This document shows positions 45,001-57,437 of a stretch of DNA of 64,000 nucleotides, one piece after another (the first letter of the stretch is position 1; each line of letters starts with the position of its first letter). This DNA is from Grammothele lineata (lineage: Eukaryota > Basidiomycota > Agaricomycetes > Polyporales > Polyporaceae), in NCBI GenBank assembly GCA_002150815.3, contig NDFF03000050.1, positions 62,001-126,000 on the forward strand. Reading direction: 5' to 3'. Position numbers and translations under genes: made by a program. Below the pieces are notes generated by a model. It saw nothing but the letters and a program-made list of their open reading frames with translations. It was not told the origin of the DNA and ran no database searches.

Positions 45001-46969
45001 TCATTCGACGTTGGACGTACATACCCGTCCGATAGAGTTGGGCACGTGTCAGCCACTTCTCTACACTAGCACACGAAGCGCACGGCGCACCTTCTTCTTC
45101 ACAATTGCGACGAGCTTCACATAGTCGCCTGTATCACCCACCATCATGCCGCCGAGGAGATACCTGCCGTCCGCACTGAAAAGGTACCTGGATCACAAGA
45201 CCATGTCAGGTTCGAAGTGCGCGTGAATCGTGCGAAGGCAACAGAGGCGAGCGCGCTACGTACTTCTTGTACACACCAGCGAAAGGGTCGCGGTATGTGA
45301 GGGCTTCGACGGGCCCCTCTGCCGCCGCAGCTGCGCCGTGCCTCTTCCTGGGCGTCGAGGCGTCGTGCCTGCTAGCAGCGTTTGTGGATATTTCTGCCTC
45401 TCTTCGCGGAGATACGGCTGGAGCGGATATGACATGCTTCTCGGCGAAGAAGTCCCCGAAGGACGCGACCTACGCGATGAGACCGGATGGAAGTCAGCAC
45501 TCGCGAAAGGAAGCATGGCTTCGAACGCACATCGACGCCCATGAGCTTTAATTTCGTCGACAGGTCCGGGGGGTTCTGCATTCATCACAAGCGCGTTAGT
45601 GCGTGCCTCCATAGAATAGACCATCGATTATCCCAGGCGCGGCTATCGGACGTGAACGTGGACGCACCATTTGCCGAGGCTTGAATGTCCCAACCTCAGT
45701 TTCTCCCTGAGTGAAATTGAACGCCAAAATATCGGCCATCTCGATCCCTGGCGCGATGAGCCCGTACGTATTGCCTCGCCAGCTCGCGCATTCCCCGATG
45801 GCGTATACATCCTGGGCGCTCGTCTTGAGGTGGTCGTCCACTGTGATGCCCGCGCGCGGCGCAACCGCGCACTCAAGCCCCGCTGAGCGCCCCAGGTCAT
45901 CGCGGGGCCGGATTCCAATAGCGCACACTAGCATACTGCACGGAACACTCGTCCCATCAGTGAGCTCTACACCTGTGAGTGCTCCCCCGGGTCCGGATCC
46001 ATCCGTAAGGAGACGCGCGATGGAGGCACCCCCGAGGAAGCGCACGCCGTCGATAGCCTCTATCCGCGCACGAACGATATCGCCGCCCTGGGCGTCGAGC
46101 TGGCGAGAGAGGGGATAGCTTTGGCGGTGTACGATGGAGACGTCGACCACAGCCGGGAGATCGTGTACGGCCTTGGCGGCCTCGAGCCCCAAGAGACCAC
46201 CTCCGAGCACGACGGCCTGCGGTGGAGTCGACGTCAGTGTAGCCCCATCAAGGATAAGGGAAGAAAGGAAAAGAGGGGACCAGGGAAAGAGAAGCACTCA
46301 CAGCACAATCTTTCATCTCGGGGCGTTCGGCGTACGCTATGATACTGCTCACGTCGGAGATGTTGCGATAGACGAACACTCCAGGGACGGAAATGTCGGC
46401 ATACGATGGGAGTGCTGCATCAGAACCCGTGGCCAACACGCAGTGGTTGTACGCTATGATTCGACCGTTGTCTGTTGTAACAGTGTGGGCGGCCGGGTCG
46501 AGGGCCACGATGGCTTCGCCGGTGTGGAAGGAGAAACGCTCGGGGTCCTGTGTAGTATACCATTCGGCTATAACCAGGAAGCCGTCATCACACTAGATTC
46601 GGAAGATCAACTAAACCACAGCCACTACGATGACGTACGAGATTCAAGGTATAGTTCGTCAATGTTTCGGTGCTGGAAGTATTCGGTGAGAGAAACGCGG
46701 TTGTATGCAACTGCGACGAAATCGTGGGTGAAACAACCTCCAAGATAGGGATGGTATAGCGTATGCTCACCATGGCTTTCTTCTCCACACGTCACGACGC
46801 GGTATCTGCGCTTCGTGTCTAGATCTAGGACTTTTTGGATGAACGCTGAAAGAGGTCTCGCAATCAGATACCGGAAATCTCAGGGGATTCTGTCAGTCCC
46901 ACCTATCCCAACCATACCAAGGCCGACGACTACGATGGTCTCGCGACCGCCCGGCGCCGTATCCGCCAT
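42057..46969 (-). CDS. niiA: assimilatory nitrite reductase [NAD(P)H], fused NirB-NirD type
   Basis: Twenty-five exons sum to 1100 codons plus stop without any frame conflict. The first is 46969-46903, the largest 46216-45668, the last 42519-42057, and the smallest 21 nt (44203-44183, 43287-43267). The enzyme reduces nitrite to ammonium. Domains in order: FAD motif VVVGLGMVG (13-21); second nucleotide loop AVVLGGGLLGLEAAK; [2Fe-2S] BFD-like Cys491, 493, 525, 528; the ferredoxin-like half; siroheme/[4Fe-4S] Cys714, 720, 754, 758; and a Rieske-type centre with Cys975-His977 and Cys1002-His1005. An unusual short Cys-containing tail (GGCSGTSCGDSKLDW) ends it. Length fits fungal NiiA (about 1100). 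Two introns use GC donors. Upstream of the ATG lie isolated GATA cores (47021, 47263), a weak hint of AreA-type nitrogen control. It is cytosolic. Confidence 0.95.
43207..43266 (-). other. probable GC-AG intron in nitrite reductase
   Basis: The donor reads GAG/GCAAGC and the acceptor ACTAG/GTGC. Only this splice rebuilds NGGATPRHA, a conserved stretch of fungal nitrite reductases, and keeps frame; no GT donor nearby does so. A CTAAC-like branch site lies inside. Confidence 0.75.
44582..44636 (-). other. second probable GC-AG intron in nitrite reductase
   Basis: The donor reads AAG/GCATGT and the acceptor TCCTAG/GCCG. It joins GCGGCLPLVTNIMK to AEMKKAGVAINNNLCPHF with the spacing seen in other NiiA proteins. 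The nearest GT (GTCATT, four bases on) would put the following exon out of frame. Confidence 0.7.
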
Positions 46970-49900
46970 ATCTGAGATGTGGGGTGCAACGGAGAGACAC
47001 GTCCGTCAGTGGAGATGAAGTATCTGCTGTAGGAGTCTCGTCCTCATATAAGAGTCAGAAGCCTATAGTCATACTCCCATTCATCAAAGCCCAACGTAGA
47101 CGCACCTTAGCAAGATGGGGGCCGGGAGTAGGTGGCTCAACCGGCCTCAGAATCAATGTGAGAACCCCGAAGGAAGGAGCGGTCGAAGAACGTCACATTT
47201 ACCCACGCCGTGTCGCCCTAGCTCCGTCGACGTATATGGAGATGTTGATCAGCCGACAGTACGATATAGTGTTCATAGCGTGCATGTCAATAACCCCACC
47301 GTTTTCTGCTTTACCTCGCCTTCAATTTTGTCTTCGAGGTACCACACAGCGTTGAGATAGTTCTAAGTCTCCGGAACAAATCGGAAGGACCTGCGTTGCG
47401 ACGAAGAGCTCCGTAAACCTTCTGAATAAACTCAGGCTTCCCGACTGACTTCTCAAGGAGTCGGAGAAACACGGCGGACTGAGCTACGTCAAAGGAAGCC
47501 GTAAGTGCCGGAGGATCGTAGCATCGGGCATCATTCCGGAACTCACGTCTGAGGTAAGACGAGAGAAAATTGAGCTCGACCCGGGTCCACTTGGGAGCGA
47601 GCTGAACGCCGTAGCGCTTCTTGGTAATCAGAGAAGCATTCCTAGCCGTATGAGCCCGCTTGCCATCTTCAAGAGCTGGTGGGACTGTATAAGACACAGG
47701 ACCGCCTTGTCCCACGAGTCGGAATACCTGGAAGTTCAGAAGAGCGAAGGCGTCCATCATGTCCGGAACCAGATATACATTAAACGATTGAACAAATGTG
47801 CAGTCTCTAAGCGCCCTATGGGGAGAGATTTATTAGCGCATATTCCAGGGGATATAGAATCACGTACGTTCAGTATGTGTGGATTCTGTAACACTAACTA
47901 GACACTCGCCACTCCTGAGATTGGATGAAACCAATACTACGGTCGGCGCGTCACGCTGGCACCTCTGGCCATGCCAAGGCTCAGTACCATACCCAAGTTA
48001 ACTAGTACCTTTGTCCTTCTTCGACGCTTTCAAGAATAGCACTTGAGCAACGAAAGAGCATGCGCAGTAGTAAGGCGACATGAACATGCTCAACGGAGTC
48101 GGACGTTTCGATCCGATGTGGCGCGTCATCACAGATTCGGCAACTCGGCCTTGCCGCCGGTCTGCCACGTGTCGACCTGGTATGGTGCACTGCCAAACGC
48201 TGGCTCTCCTCTTCCTCCATGATCACGTCACCACTGTGCCTGGCTTTCTGGCTGGCTGCGTTCGCTTTTCTCGTACGGCCCTCGACGCCCTCGTTCCGCA
48301 AATAACCTCCATCCTTCACACGAATCATGCCAACAAGAGTTTTTCGACAGTCAATAGTCCCAGAATCGACGACGCGCTGCTAGTGGTAGATCGGATTGTA
48401 CGTTCCACCTTATCTGGCGTGTCTCCTGGAGTCCTACCCGACCAGTCGTGCGGCGACAGACTCATTGATATTAACTCATAAACTGTGAACTATGAGTATC
48501 CATAGGCTCTTATTCGCGGTCAAGTCATCACATTCTGAATCATGTTTCGTCCGGTCTGCGATCACCTCGCCGTGGCACCCAATATTCCCTCGTGGCCAAC
48601 GGAATTACATAATGTGAGTTTTGCTGCAGCGCAGCGCGGCTTCACATGCGCGAGACAAGGTGCTTTCGGCTTAGTGCCTAGCGAGCGCTGAGAACGCTAG
48701 CGTAGGATGAGTATACACGGGTTCTGCTTCGAACGGAGTGTAAAGACGCAGCGCCGTTTCTACTGTGGTCCCTGGCTCACGAGAAGCCATCGTCTGCACG
48801 ATTGTTTCGGGCAATAGAATACGGAGTACATCTCCCGTAAACATGACACAATGCGTGGTGCTGTGACTCGCCGCATGGTAAGCAACCAGTGACACGAGCG
48901 TAATACTGTTATCGTATCAGTGATAAAGATGTCGGTACGTTCTTCGCGCCCAGCCATATTATGCTAGGATCAACATGTTTTCAGCTTGGCTGCCAGCGGC
49001 CGCCGACAAGTCTCGCACATGAAGTGTTCATGAACATTGGAATTCGTTCTGGTGACTCCACGTTTCTGTCATCTCGCCCATCGGTCTCGTCGGTTCTCAA
49101 TAGATCTGATCCACGTGGGTCATCGGTGATGACGACATGCAATTGGGTGGTCTTCTGGCTCACTCGATGTGGCTCACCTACTGAGAGTGCACGCCTCAGA
49201 GGTATGTTTTCGCTACTGCCCCTGGATTAGCCATAGCAAGCATTCGTGTCCCAGGTGAAGCTACTGCCGCGCTGAACGTAACCAGCTTGCTCTAGAGATG
49301 CTTCTCTGCCCTCGCTATGTACACTAGAAGAGTGCCGCAGTGCGTACTTCCTTCACACTTCTTTCCCACTTGATTCGAAGACCGATTCAGATCTTGTACC
49401 CACACGGCACATAGATGAGAGTAGTCATGACCCCAGACACTGCTTCAAAACGCTACTTGGCTGTCCAAGGACTGCACCGTCGAGGAGATGCCGCATGCCC
49501 GATACGAAGCCACAGAAAGGCGCCTATTAGTCCCTGAGGGAAGCGGAAATGAATTTCGCGTAGTGCGTAAGAGTAGGAGATGACGATAGCGCCTCCTTAC
49601 ACGTAGCCTTCAACGTTTTGCTGTCTAGCTACACGATCGTTGGCATGCTAACTCGAGTCGTAATAGCACCACTTACCTACACCCGGTGTGGGCTATGAAC
49701 GAGGCCCGATCTCGTATACGTTCTTCCTAATATCTCGACCCTCGCTCTCATTTCGGATTGCCCCCCGAAGCACGCGCTCCTGCCAGAAGTCCGCGACGTT
49801 CGGTAGGGTCATCATGAGTCGCATATTCGTGGGACCAACTTTCCTCCTCGCCTTTGGCTCCGACACACTAATCAAAAGGAATTCACCATGATCTTGCCCG

Positions 49901-50105
49901 CCCGCCCTGCCTTCTCTGATATCCTTCAATATTCTTCATCAGCCGCACACGCCCACCAAGTAGGTCTATGCCGCCCAGGTGGCTCCGGCGCCGGATGCTG
50001 ATTCCGTTCATCCTGTGCGACCGTGCCGCACTAATGGGGCGTACAAATACTTGCTTGTGTTTTCCGCGATAGCATTTGTCTGGACTCGCGCGCCCCTTCC
50101 TCCCA
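46970..50105. other. gene-poor divergent region, nitrite reductase / adenylate-forming reductase
   Basis: About 3.1 kb between divergent starts. A 149-codon minus-strand frame (47311-47760) and a 133-codon plus-strand frame (48080-48481) are the longest; neither shows a known domain or usable splice partners. No nitrate reductase or NRT2-type transporter sequence was found. The region presumably holds both promoters plus sequence of unknown origin. Confidence 0.45.
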
Positions 50106-53100
50106 ATGTCGCCTACGTCCTCGTCAGTCTTCTCTCCTCCGCCGGTGTTGCCCGCCGTACCCCTTCCCGAGTATCTTCTCCGCATTGCTCAGGCCTACCC
50201 CGACCGCGAAGTCGTCTGCTTCTTGCAGGATGCTGAGCATGAAGTTGACGCGACCGCCAGCTCTATCACCTGGCGCCAATTCCTCGCCGATGTCTGGGCT
50301 CGCGCAGACTATATCCAGGAAGCGACGGGCCTCGAGCCACGCGCGGTCGGCAGGGAGCGCGTCATCGTTGGCCTGCTCGCCGAGAGCACCTACGACTTCC
50401 TCGTCAACCTCGTCGCCCTCTTCATCCTTCGCTGGCAGGTGAGCGCCCTTCCTCTTGACCCCATCCCCGCGCTGCGCCCCTCAGGTGATTGATGATGCCC
50501 TGCCACACAGGTCCTTCTCATCTCCGTCCGCAACTCACCGGAGGCAATCCTCTACCTCGTGCGCACCACCGGCTGCGTTGCGCTCCTTGTCGACGGCGCA
50601 ATCAGCCACCTCCACGCAGAGGTTCTTCGCACCGGTGCTATCCCGGGTGTAGTCGCGAGCGTCCTCGGCCGCCTTGCCCCGGCGCGCGATGCAGCGCGCG
50701 ATGGCCTCGCGCGTGCGGATGCATTCCTCGCGCGCTCGGCGAAGGTTTCTGCATCGGAGCTGAAGCGAGAGGCTGAGGGCGGCGCTTTCTTCCTCCACAC
50801 ATCGGGCTCGACAGGTGAGTAATCTGAGTCGTTCTACCTCCGATAGAGCCTTCGCGGGGACGCTTTGGCGTGCATATTTCCGCCCTCCGAAGTACCCTGG
50901 GGTACGACCCCCTTGCCCTGCATGTCGGAGGCTATCTCTTCCTCGCCATCGAATTCGCGTCTGCGTCTGCGGGCGCTCCGAGGAAAAGACGGGCTAAACA
51001 GGGAGTTTCCCCACCCTTCTTCTACCGCGTCCCAGTCGGAAGCGCGCAGCCGGCGCAACGGCGTGTCTTCGCGCGAATGTTGATCATTGCGGTTCGCGAC
51101 AGTGACTGACAGCTTTACGCCTCAGGACACCCGAAGCCCATTGCCTGGTCGCACGAATTTCTACTCGCGCTCTCCGCTGCCAATGCGCGGGACCGACTGC
51201 GGTGTATGGACGACGTGCTCTATACCTGCTTTCCGATGTTCCACGTGAGTGCGCGCCGGACGTCCGTCCGTCTGCCCGAGTTGACGGTGCCGCTCACGCT
51301 TTCGCTCCCGCTCTTGTTCTCGCTGTCCTCCACCGGCCCAAACTGTCTCCGCCGCTGCGCGCTCTCTCGGTCTTCCCGGTCGTTCTCTGCACGCGCACCG
51401 TCCAACCGTCACCTCTCTACCTTATGCGATGGTTATCTTAGGCCGGTGGTATCTGTACAGTAAGCTCAAAGTTTCGAACCTGCGCCTCACAACGTGGTGG
51501 ACGCGATAGTGCTGACTGAACTTACTCTCTTAGTCGTTCCCGTTTTTCCTCGGCTCCGGGGCGTCATTCGTTTGTGTCGACTCCTGGCGGTCCGTTTCGG
51601 CCGATACGGTGCTGCGCCACCTGCGCGTGCTTAAACGCGCGGGGCGCAAGGTCGACGCATCTCTGGCTCCAAGCCTTCTCGAAGATATTGCGGATGCGGA
51701 AGAGACGCATGGTGTTGTAAGTTCACCCTCCGATTCGCTCGCAACTTCTCTTCGGAATGTTGACTTTAACTTTGGGGGTCTTGTACGCGATGCTCTAGAG
51801 AACCCTGGCGGCCCAGAACACCGTGTTCTGGGGCGGTGCACCGCTCCGCGAGAGCGCAGGCAACGTCTTAGTCAAGAATGGCGTGCGCCTTGTCGCATGG
51901 GGTGGCTCGTGAGCATGTTTATGGTTACGCCTGCGGTCTGGACACGGAGCATACTGACATGCTACCAAACACAGCACCGAAGCAGGCCCGCTGGCGCGGT
52001 CATCACTTGAACTGGGCGCGGACCCCAACGACTGGCAGTACATGCGCCTTGTGGATTACTACGAGTTCCACTGGTACCCAATGAAGGGCGACTCTCACGA
52101 CAGGTGCAACCTAATCGTCTCGGTGCGTGCTCCTCAAGGCCTATTAGAAGGCCTAGAAGTCCGCCGCTTACACTTGTGTGGACCAGCCAATCTACGCAAC
52201 TCCGCCCATCGTAAACTCTCTCGACCCAATCGGGTTTGCTACTGCAGACGGCTGGCAAAGGCATCCCGACCCTGCCAAGGGCCATCTGTGGAAGCCTGCC
52301 GGTCGCCTTGATGATGTGGTATGTGCGCCCTTACGCTCTAATTCCACCATGCTGAGGTCGTCCCAAGACTGTGCTGAGCAACGGCGAGAAGACCGACAAC
52401 AAACAACTCGGTGCGCCCCCATCTTCTCTCTACCATGCATCCGTGTCTCATCCCTCGTCCGCAGAGGACCTCCTTTGCGCTTCCCGCGACATCGCCCGCG
52501 CGATTATATTCGGCGCTGGCCGCTTCGTCAACGGTGCACTGGTCGAGCCTCCTCCCGGCCGTCTCCCGCCCAACGCATCTGATGCAGACATCGCACGCTA
52601 TGTCGAGGCTATCTGGCCGCACATCGAGCAGCGTGTCAATACCGTCGTCCCACAGCACTCGCGCCTCCTCCGCGGGATGGTCCTGGTCGCGCGCCCCTCG
52701 TGCCCGTTCCTCCTCTCAGACAAGGGCACCGTCAAGACGAAGGCCACGCTCGCCTTCTACGCGGCGGACATAGACCGCGCGTACGAGGCCCTGGAGCGTG
52801 GCGGTCCCGACGCGGACGCCTCGGCTCCTTCGCTCCCCCCGCTGACGGACTCGGCAGCAGTGCGCGCGTTTGTGAGTGCGCTTGTAGGAGATGCGCTTGG
52901 ACACACGTTGGGACCCGTCGATGACTTCTTCCGAAACGGACTTGACTCGCTTGGCGCAACGCGCGTGCGTTCCGCGCTGACGGCCGCCGTACGCCGCGCT
53001 GGAATCCCTACGACGCTGCCCCGGAACGTGGTCTACGCGCACCCGACCTGCGATGCTCTCGCGCAGTACCTTTGCGGCCTTGCGCACACCAGGGAAGGTG

Positions 53101-54446
53101 CCGAGAAGGAGGTGGAGCTACAAGGGGACGCGTTAGAGAATGAGGTCACGCGTATGGTGGAGAAGTACACCACTGACCTGCCGGAATATGCGGGAAAGAG
53201 GGAGAGAGAGGAGGGCGGCGCGGTGTACGCTGTGACGGGTACGACCGGGTCCCTTGGCGCGGCGTTCATCGCGCATCTTCTGGCACAGGAGGCAAGTCGT
53301 GTACGCAAAGTATACCTGCTCAACCGCGCGCACTCGACACTCTCGATGGAGAGAAGACAGGAGGCGTCGTTCCGCGAGAAGGGTTTCGACGACGCGGCAC
53401 TCCGTGATGCTGTTAAGCAGGAGAGGGTCGAATACATCGAGATCAGCGTTGGGGAGGAGAGGTTCGGTCTTGGCGACGAGACATTCTCCAAGGTGTGTAG
53501 CTTGCCATCAGCTCATGGTCTGAAATTGATGTCAACATCTCCTACAGCTCGCGTCCGAGGTGACCCACATCGTTCACAACGCCTGGCTGCTCAACTTCAA
53601 TTTCTTCCTTCCTTCCTTCGAACCCCACGTCTCCGGCGTGCGCGCCGTTCTCGACCTCGCGCTTGCTTCCCCCTTCAACCACCCGCCGCACGTCTCATTC
53701 ATCTCCTCAATTGGCGCTGCCGCGAGGTGGCCCTTCGCCGGCCGCCCCGTCCCCGAGGCCGCGCTCAACGCGCCCGATTTCTGTCTTCCACAGGGGTACG
53801 CGCACAGCAAGTATGTCGCAGAGCAGGTCCTACAGCGCGCTGCCGCCCTCCGCCCTGTCCTCCGCGTGAGCATCGCGCGATGTGGACAGCTGTCTGGCGC
53901 TGTGGCGACCGGTGCGTGGGCGCGAAGCGAATACATGCCGCGACTTCTGCGCGCGGCGGATGCACTTGAGGCGGTGCCCATCGGCGTGAAGGTACGTGGA
54001 TTTGCGAATTGGGGCTTCTCCGGTGGCTCACCTGCATGTCGTTCGCCTTTCCTTAGTCCGTCCGCTGGCTTCCCGTCGACGTCGCGGCAGAGATCCTCTT
54101 CCGTGAGGTCGAGCACGCTGCGGGACAAGACGGGCCCGGTCCGGTGTTGTACTATTCGCTCGACAACGCGCTCGAGACCCCGTGGGAGCGAGTCGTCACC
54201 GCGCTCAAGGCTCTGCGTCCGAATAGAACCATGCGCGAGGTACCGCTCAAGGAGTTCCTGGATGCCGTACGGGAAGATACGGAGAGCACGGCATATGAGG
54301 TTGTCGAAGTCTTGGAGGAGTTGCTTTCGACAAAGCCTGTTCCGCCGCTCGCCACCTCCCGCGCTCGGGCTGCAGCCGATGATCTTGTGGATTCCAACAT
54401 CGGAGACGAGCTGCTACTCCGGTACGTGCGGTACGCGTGTGCCTGA
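50106..54446 (+). CDS. NRPS-like adenylate-forming reductase (A-T-R)
   Basis: Twelve exons give 1083 residues: 50106-50438, 50511-50814, 51126-51244, 51442-51459, 51534-51716, 51799-51908, 51975-52122, 52187-52318, 52368-52410, 52465-53492, 53548-53991, 54057-54446. The adenylation domain has HTSGSTGHPKPIAWSHE (about 207-222), MFHAGG, WGGSTEAG and a closing VLSNGEKT. The carrier domain shows DDFFRNGLDSLGATR, with the phosphopantetheine Ser near 624. The thioester-reductase domain starts with VYAVTGTTGSLGAAF (about 714) and has a YxxxK pair (YAHSK). Such enzymes activate a carboxylic acid, load it on the T domain and release it as an aldehyde or alcohol using NADPH. Basidiomycete members relate to Lys2 and to aryl-acid reductases; the substrate is unknown. 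The third intron (18-nt exon between introns 3 and 4) rests on phase and the FHAGG motif. Confidence 0.9.
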
Positions 54447-55687
54447 GATGTGGGGGTACTGCCTGGGCTGCGTGAGTAACATTGGCACGACGATTGATAT
54501 CTGGATGGGATCTATCCTTATTCTTGGTTTCGTACTGTTTAGTCTGATACCATACGGTACACATCTGTTCAGCGGTAGCATCATGTACGTTGTGGTAGGG
54601 GTACTTTACGAGCAAACGCCATAAGAGCGCACCTTAGTAGTTCAATGATCATCTTTGTGACCAACGATCATCGGGGAACAGTTCTACAGCGATGGGCGGA
54701 GTGTCCGGTACGTGACTCGCAAGGGGAAGGACCATAGTAGCGTCGTGGACTATTTCCGGGTATGAGTGAGAGGATCGTGATTGAGGCCATGGGTACTTCT
54801 TTCGAGGTATGGGTATGTACTAGAGCCTCCTCAGGCCTGACGCTCCCGGCCTTGAATCGGCCCTCCGCGGAGAGAGCGCTGGGCTATTCCTTTTTGGCGC
54901 TTTCCCCACGCACCGGTTTTCATGCAGACGCCCGCGCTCGCCCAGCACTTTGTATACCGCCGCCACCATCTCCGGTTCTTTTGCGCACTCAACAGGTTTC
55001 GTGTTCGTAATTTGCCATGGTTAGTGTCCATCCATCATCAAAGTCTCTTTTACATGGCGCTGAAACTGTGCTAAGATGATACGCCAACCGCTGCGAGAGC
55101 GGCGCATCTCCAGCGCCACGTCGATCGTTGACCGACGCGCGGCGACAGGAAGAGTCCAGACAGTACTTACTACCTCAACAAGAACAGGCATCGATAGATC
55201 GCGGTTTCTGCGCGGCCTGCTGAGGTGTAAGGACATGCTTCTGCTTCCGCCTTCCTCATGCCGAACACGATGGAGAAGGCATGATTCTGGTCGAAAGTGC
55301 CATACAGACGCCGGCTGAGGAGCTGTGAACTATGCGGCAGCGGAAGGGTGCCGGAAGGCGGGCTATGCTCCGTCCAGCTTACGGGGATCTGTTTAGAGTT
55401 CGATTTGCGCACGGGGGCGAACATGGGACTTTCCCTATGTCGAGCGCGCGCTGACATGCGCTGACATCCCGCCGCCCTCGGTGATAGTCACCCCCAGACA
55501 GACTAAGGCACGCTCCTACTGGGTCGGAGCACCGGTATTAAGACGCGCTATGCCCTCCGCCCCCTCCGACCCGTTTCGCCCTCCGACTACCCACGAGGCC
55601 CCACCTCTCCAGAGTCTCGCGCCTGCCGGGATCGTCGTGCGCCTGTCACGGCCAATACTCTGACAGACGGCTCTTCGCGATTCCACC
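54447..55687. other. intergenic between adenylate-forming reductase and DUF6534 gene 1
   Basis: About 1.24 kb with no recognisable gene; only short overlapping frames. The right end carries the promoter of the membrane protein gene. Confidence 0.45.
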
Positions 55688-57437
55688 ATGTCCTCGAACG
55701 CTACGCTCGATGAGCCTCCTGTACCACAGGCAACGCTTTTACTGTATGTCTTCATGGGTTCTCTCACGATCCTCGCTTGTGTCGCTTACTAGTTTGACAC
55801 CAGCGTCGGCCCTGTGGTGTGTCGTCATCTCCGCGAACAGCCTGGCCTTTACTGACCTCCCTGGCAGTTCCTCGGTGCCATCACAAGCTGGCTCATCTTC
55901 GGTATCTCAGTCGTCCAGCTGTGTACGGTTGACCCTTTTCTCCCGTGTGCGTTGTATCTCACTGTTCGCGAACAGATATCTGGTACATATGGTTCCCGAA
56001 GGATCATTTGTATATCAAGGTTCTCGGTTCGTTTTCTGTCATCTAACAGTTTCCTATATCCTCATAGCCGCTGAACCTTAGTATACTGGGTGTTCATACT
56101 GGACATCTTCCTCACCGTCGTTGGGGCAAGTATGGGGTGGCACATTTTGTGCGCAGGATGGGGACGCGAGACAAATCTCATTCAACCCGGTTGGACATTT
56201 GCGGCCATAGGGGCAGGGGATGGTATTAGTAAGTGGTTTATAACCAGAACTGCCGTCTTTATTTGACCTCATCGCGGTGCGCAGTTGCAACTACCGTGCA
56301 ACACTTCTACGCTTGGCGGATATGGAGGATCAAGCAGTGGCGAATCGTTCCAGCTTTGATCTCTGCGGTGCGACCCCCGGACTCCGATTTACCAACGTCG
56401 CTATACTGATATTCATTACTGTAGATCTCACTCGCACAGCTCATCGCGACGTTGATTATTGCAGCAGGGGTACGTATACCGACGACATCGCGTTGACGAC
56501 TATCAACCAACAATATACGCCCACAGATCGCTAACCTACAGAATATTGCCGGACTTCTACCCTTCTTCCCGAAGACAGTAGTATGGCTTGGAGGTGGAGC
56601 ATCCGCAGACATTGTGAGTTTTGTTGCTTTGTCTCATTCACGTTCTCAGGCTGACATCGCTGTGGTAGATCATTGCGGTATCAATGGTCTATGTGGTGTG
56701 TATCCGAAGTTATGAACTCCGCAAAGATACTCACTCTGACCCCGTATACCTTTCCCAGCTCACGTCAGCGAAGCGGAACTCGCATGCTATCAGGAGCGAC
56801 GATCGAGCTATCAACAGGCTAATCCGGCTCTCGATCGAGACAGGAAGCATCACGGCGGCGTTCGCCATCATTGAACTCGGGTTCTTCCTCGGCCCCGCAA
56901 CGAAGACCACCAACATTCATCTCTTCTTGTGCGCATGTTCCCACACGTTCTGTTTGTCTACGGAAGATTTATAACGATTACCCTTGTGAATAGCGCACTC
57001 ATCCTTGGAAAAGGTACGTCTATGCATGGATGTTTTCGATGCGCCTTTCCTGATGAGCCTACGACTCAGTTTACTCCAACACAATGATGACTTCGCTCAA
57101 CTCGCGTTTCATCAACCGACATGGCACGACGTCTACCTCGCGCACCCCGACCCACTCGTCGTTCTCTGCCAACCGCGCTGGCCAAGTTGGGTCTGGGGCT
57201 ACCGCGACGATCGGTTCGGTATCCACACGCCCTGTTCCGCCTGGCATTCATGTCGCGAGCCGGACAGAAGTCTTCAACGACCGCGGATTGGACATCGCCA
57301 AGGAGGTGAGTTTTCTACGCTAGCTCGCAGTGACGTGCACCACTGACGCTCTACCCCAGAGCGAGGAGTCGACTGATGACCTGGAGATGGGCACTATGAA
57401 GCGTGCACCCGGTGACGAGACTTTTGCCCCGATATGA
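55688..57437 (+). CDS. seven-helix-type membrane protein, DUF6534 family (copy 1)
   Basis: Thirteen exons give 359 residues: 55688-55743, 55804-55816, 55868-55922, 55976-56026, 56082-56228, 56285-56367, 56425-56469, 56542-56613, 56669-56695, 56759-56928, 56967-57013, 57070-57305, 57360-57437. Hydrophobic spans appear in order: FLGAITSWLIFGISVVQL, VYWVFILDIFLTVV, WTFAAIGAGDGI, IVPALISAISLAQLIATLI, LGGGASADIIIAVSMVYV, ITAAFAIIELGFFLG, and ITITLVNSALILGK. The segment DDRAINRLIRLSIETGSITA..YSNTMMTSLNSR is the DUF6534 signature of basidiomycete multi-helix proteins. The C-terminus is hydrophilic, Ser/Thr-rich and probably cytoplasmic. The fold resembles 7TM receptors, but no ligand is known. Exon 2 is only 13 nt. 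It pairs with the inverted copy at 61278-63075. Confidence 0.85.

Noticed and set aside
47311..47760. 149-codon minus-strand frame upstream of nitrite reductase
   Set aside because: The peptide looks mildly protein-like but has no recognised domain, no splice partners I could defend and no neighbour context; listed only as part of the gene-poor region.
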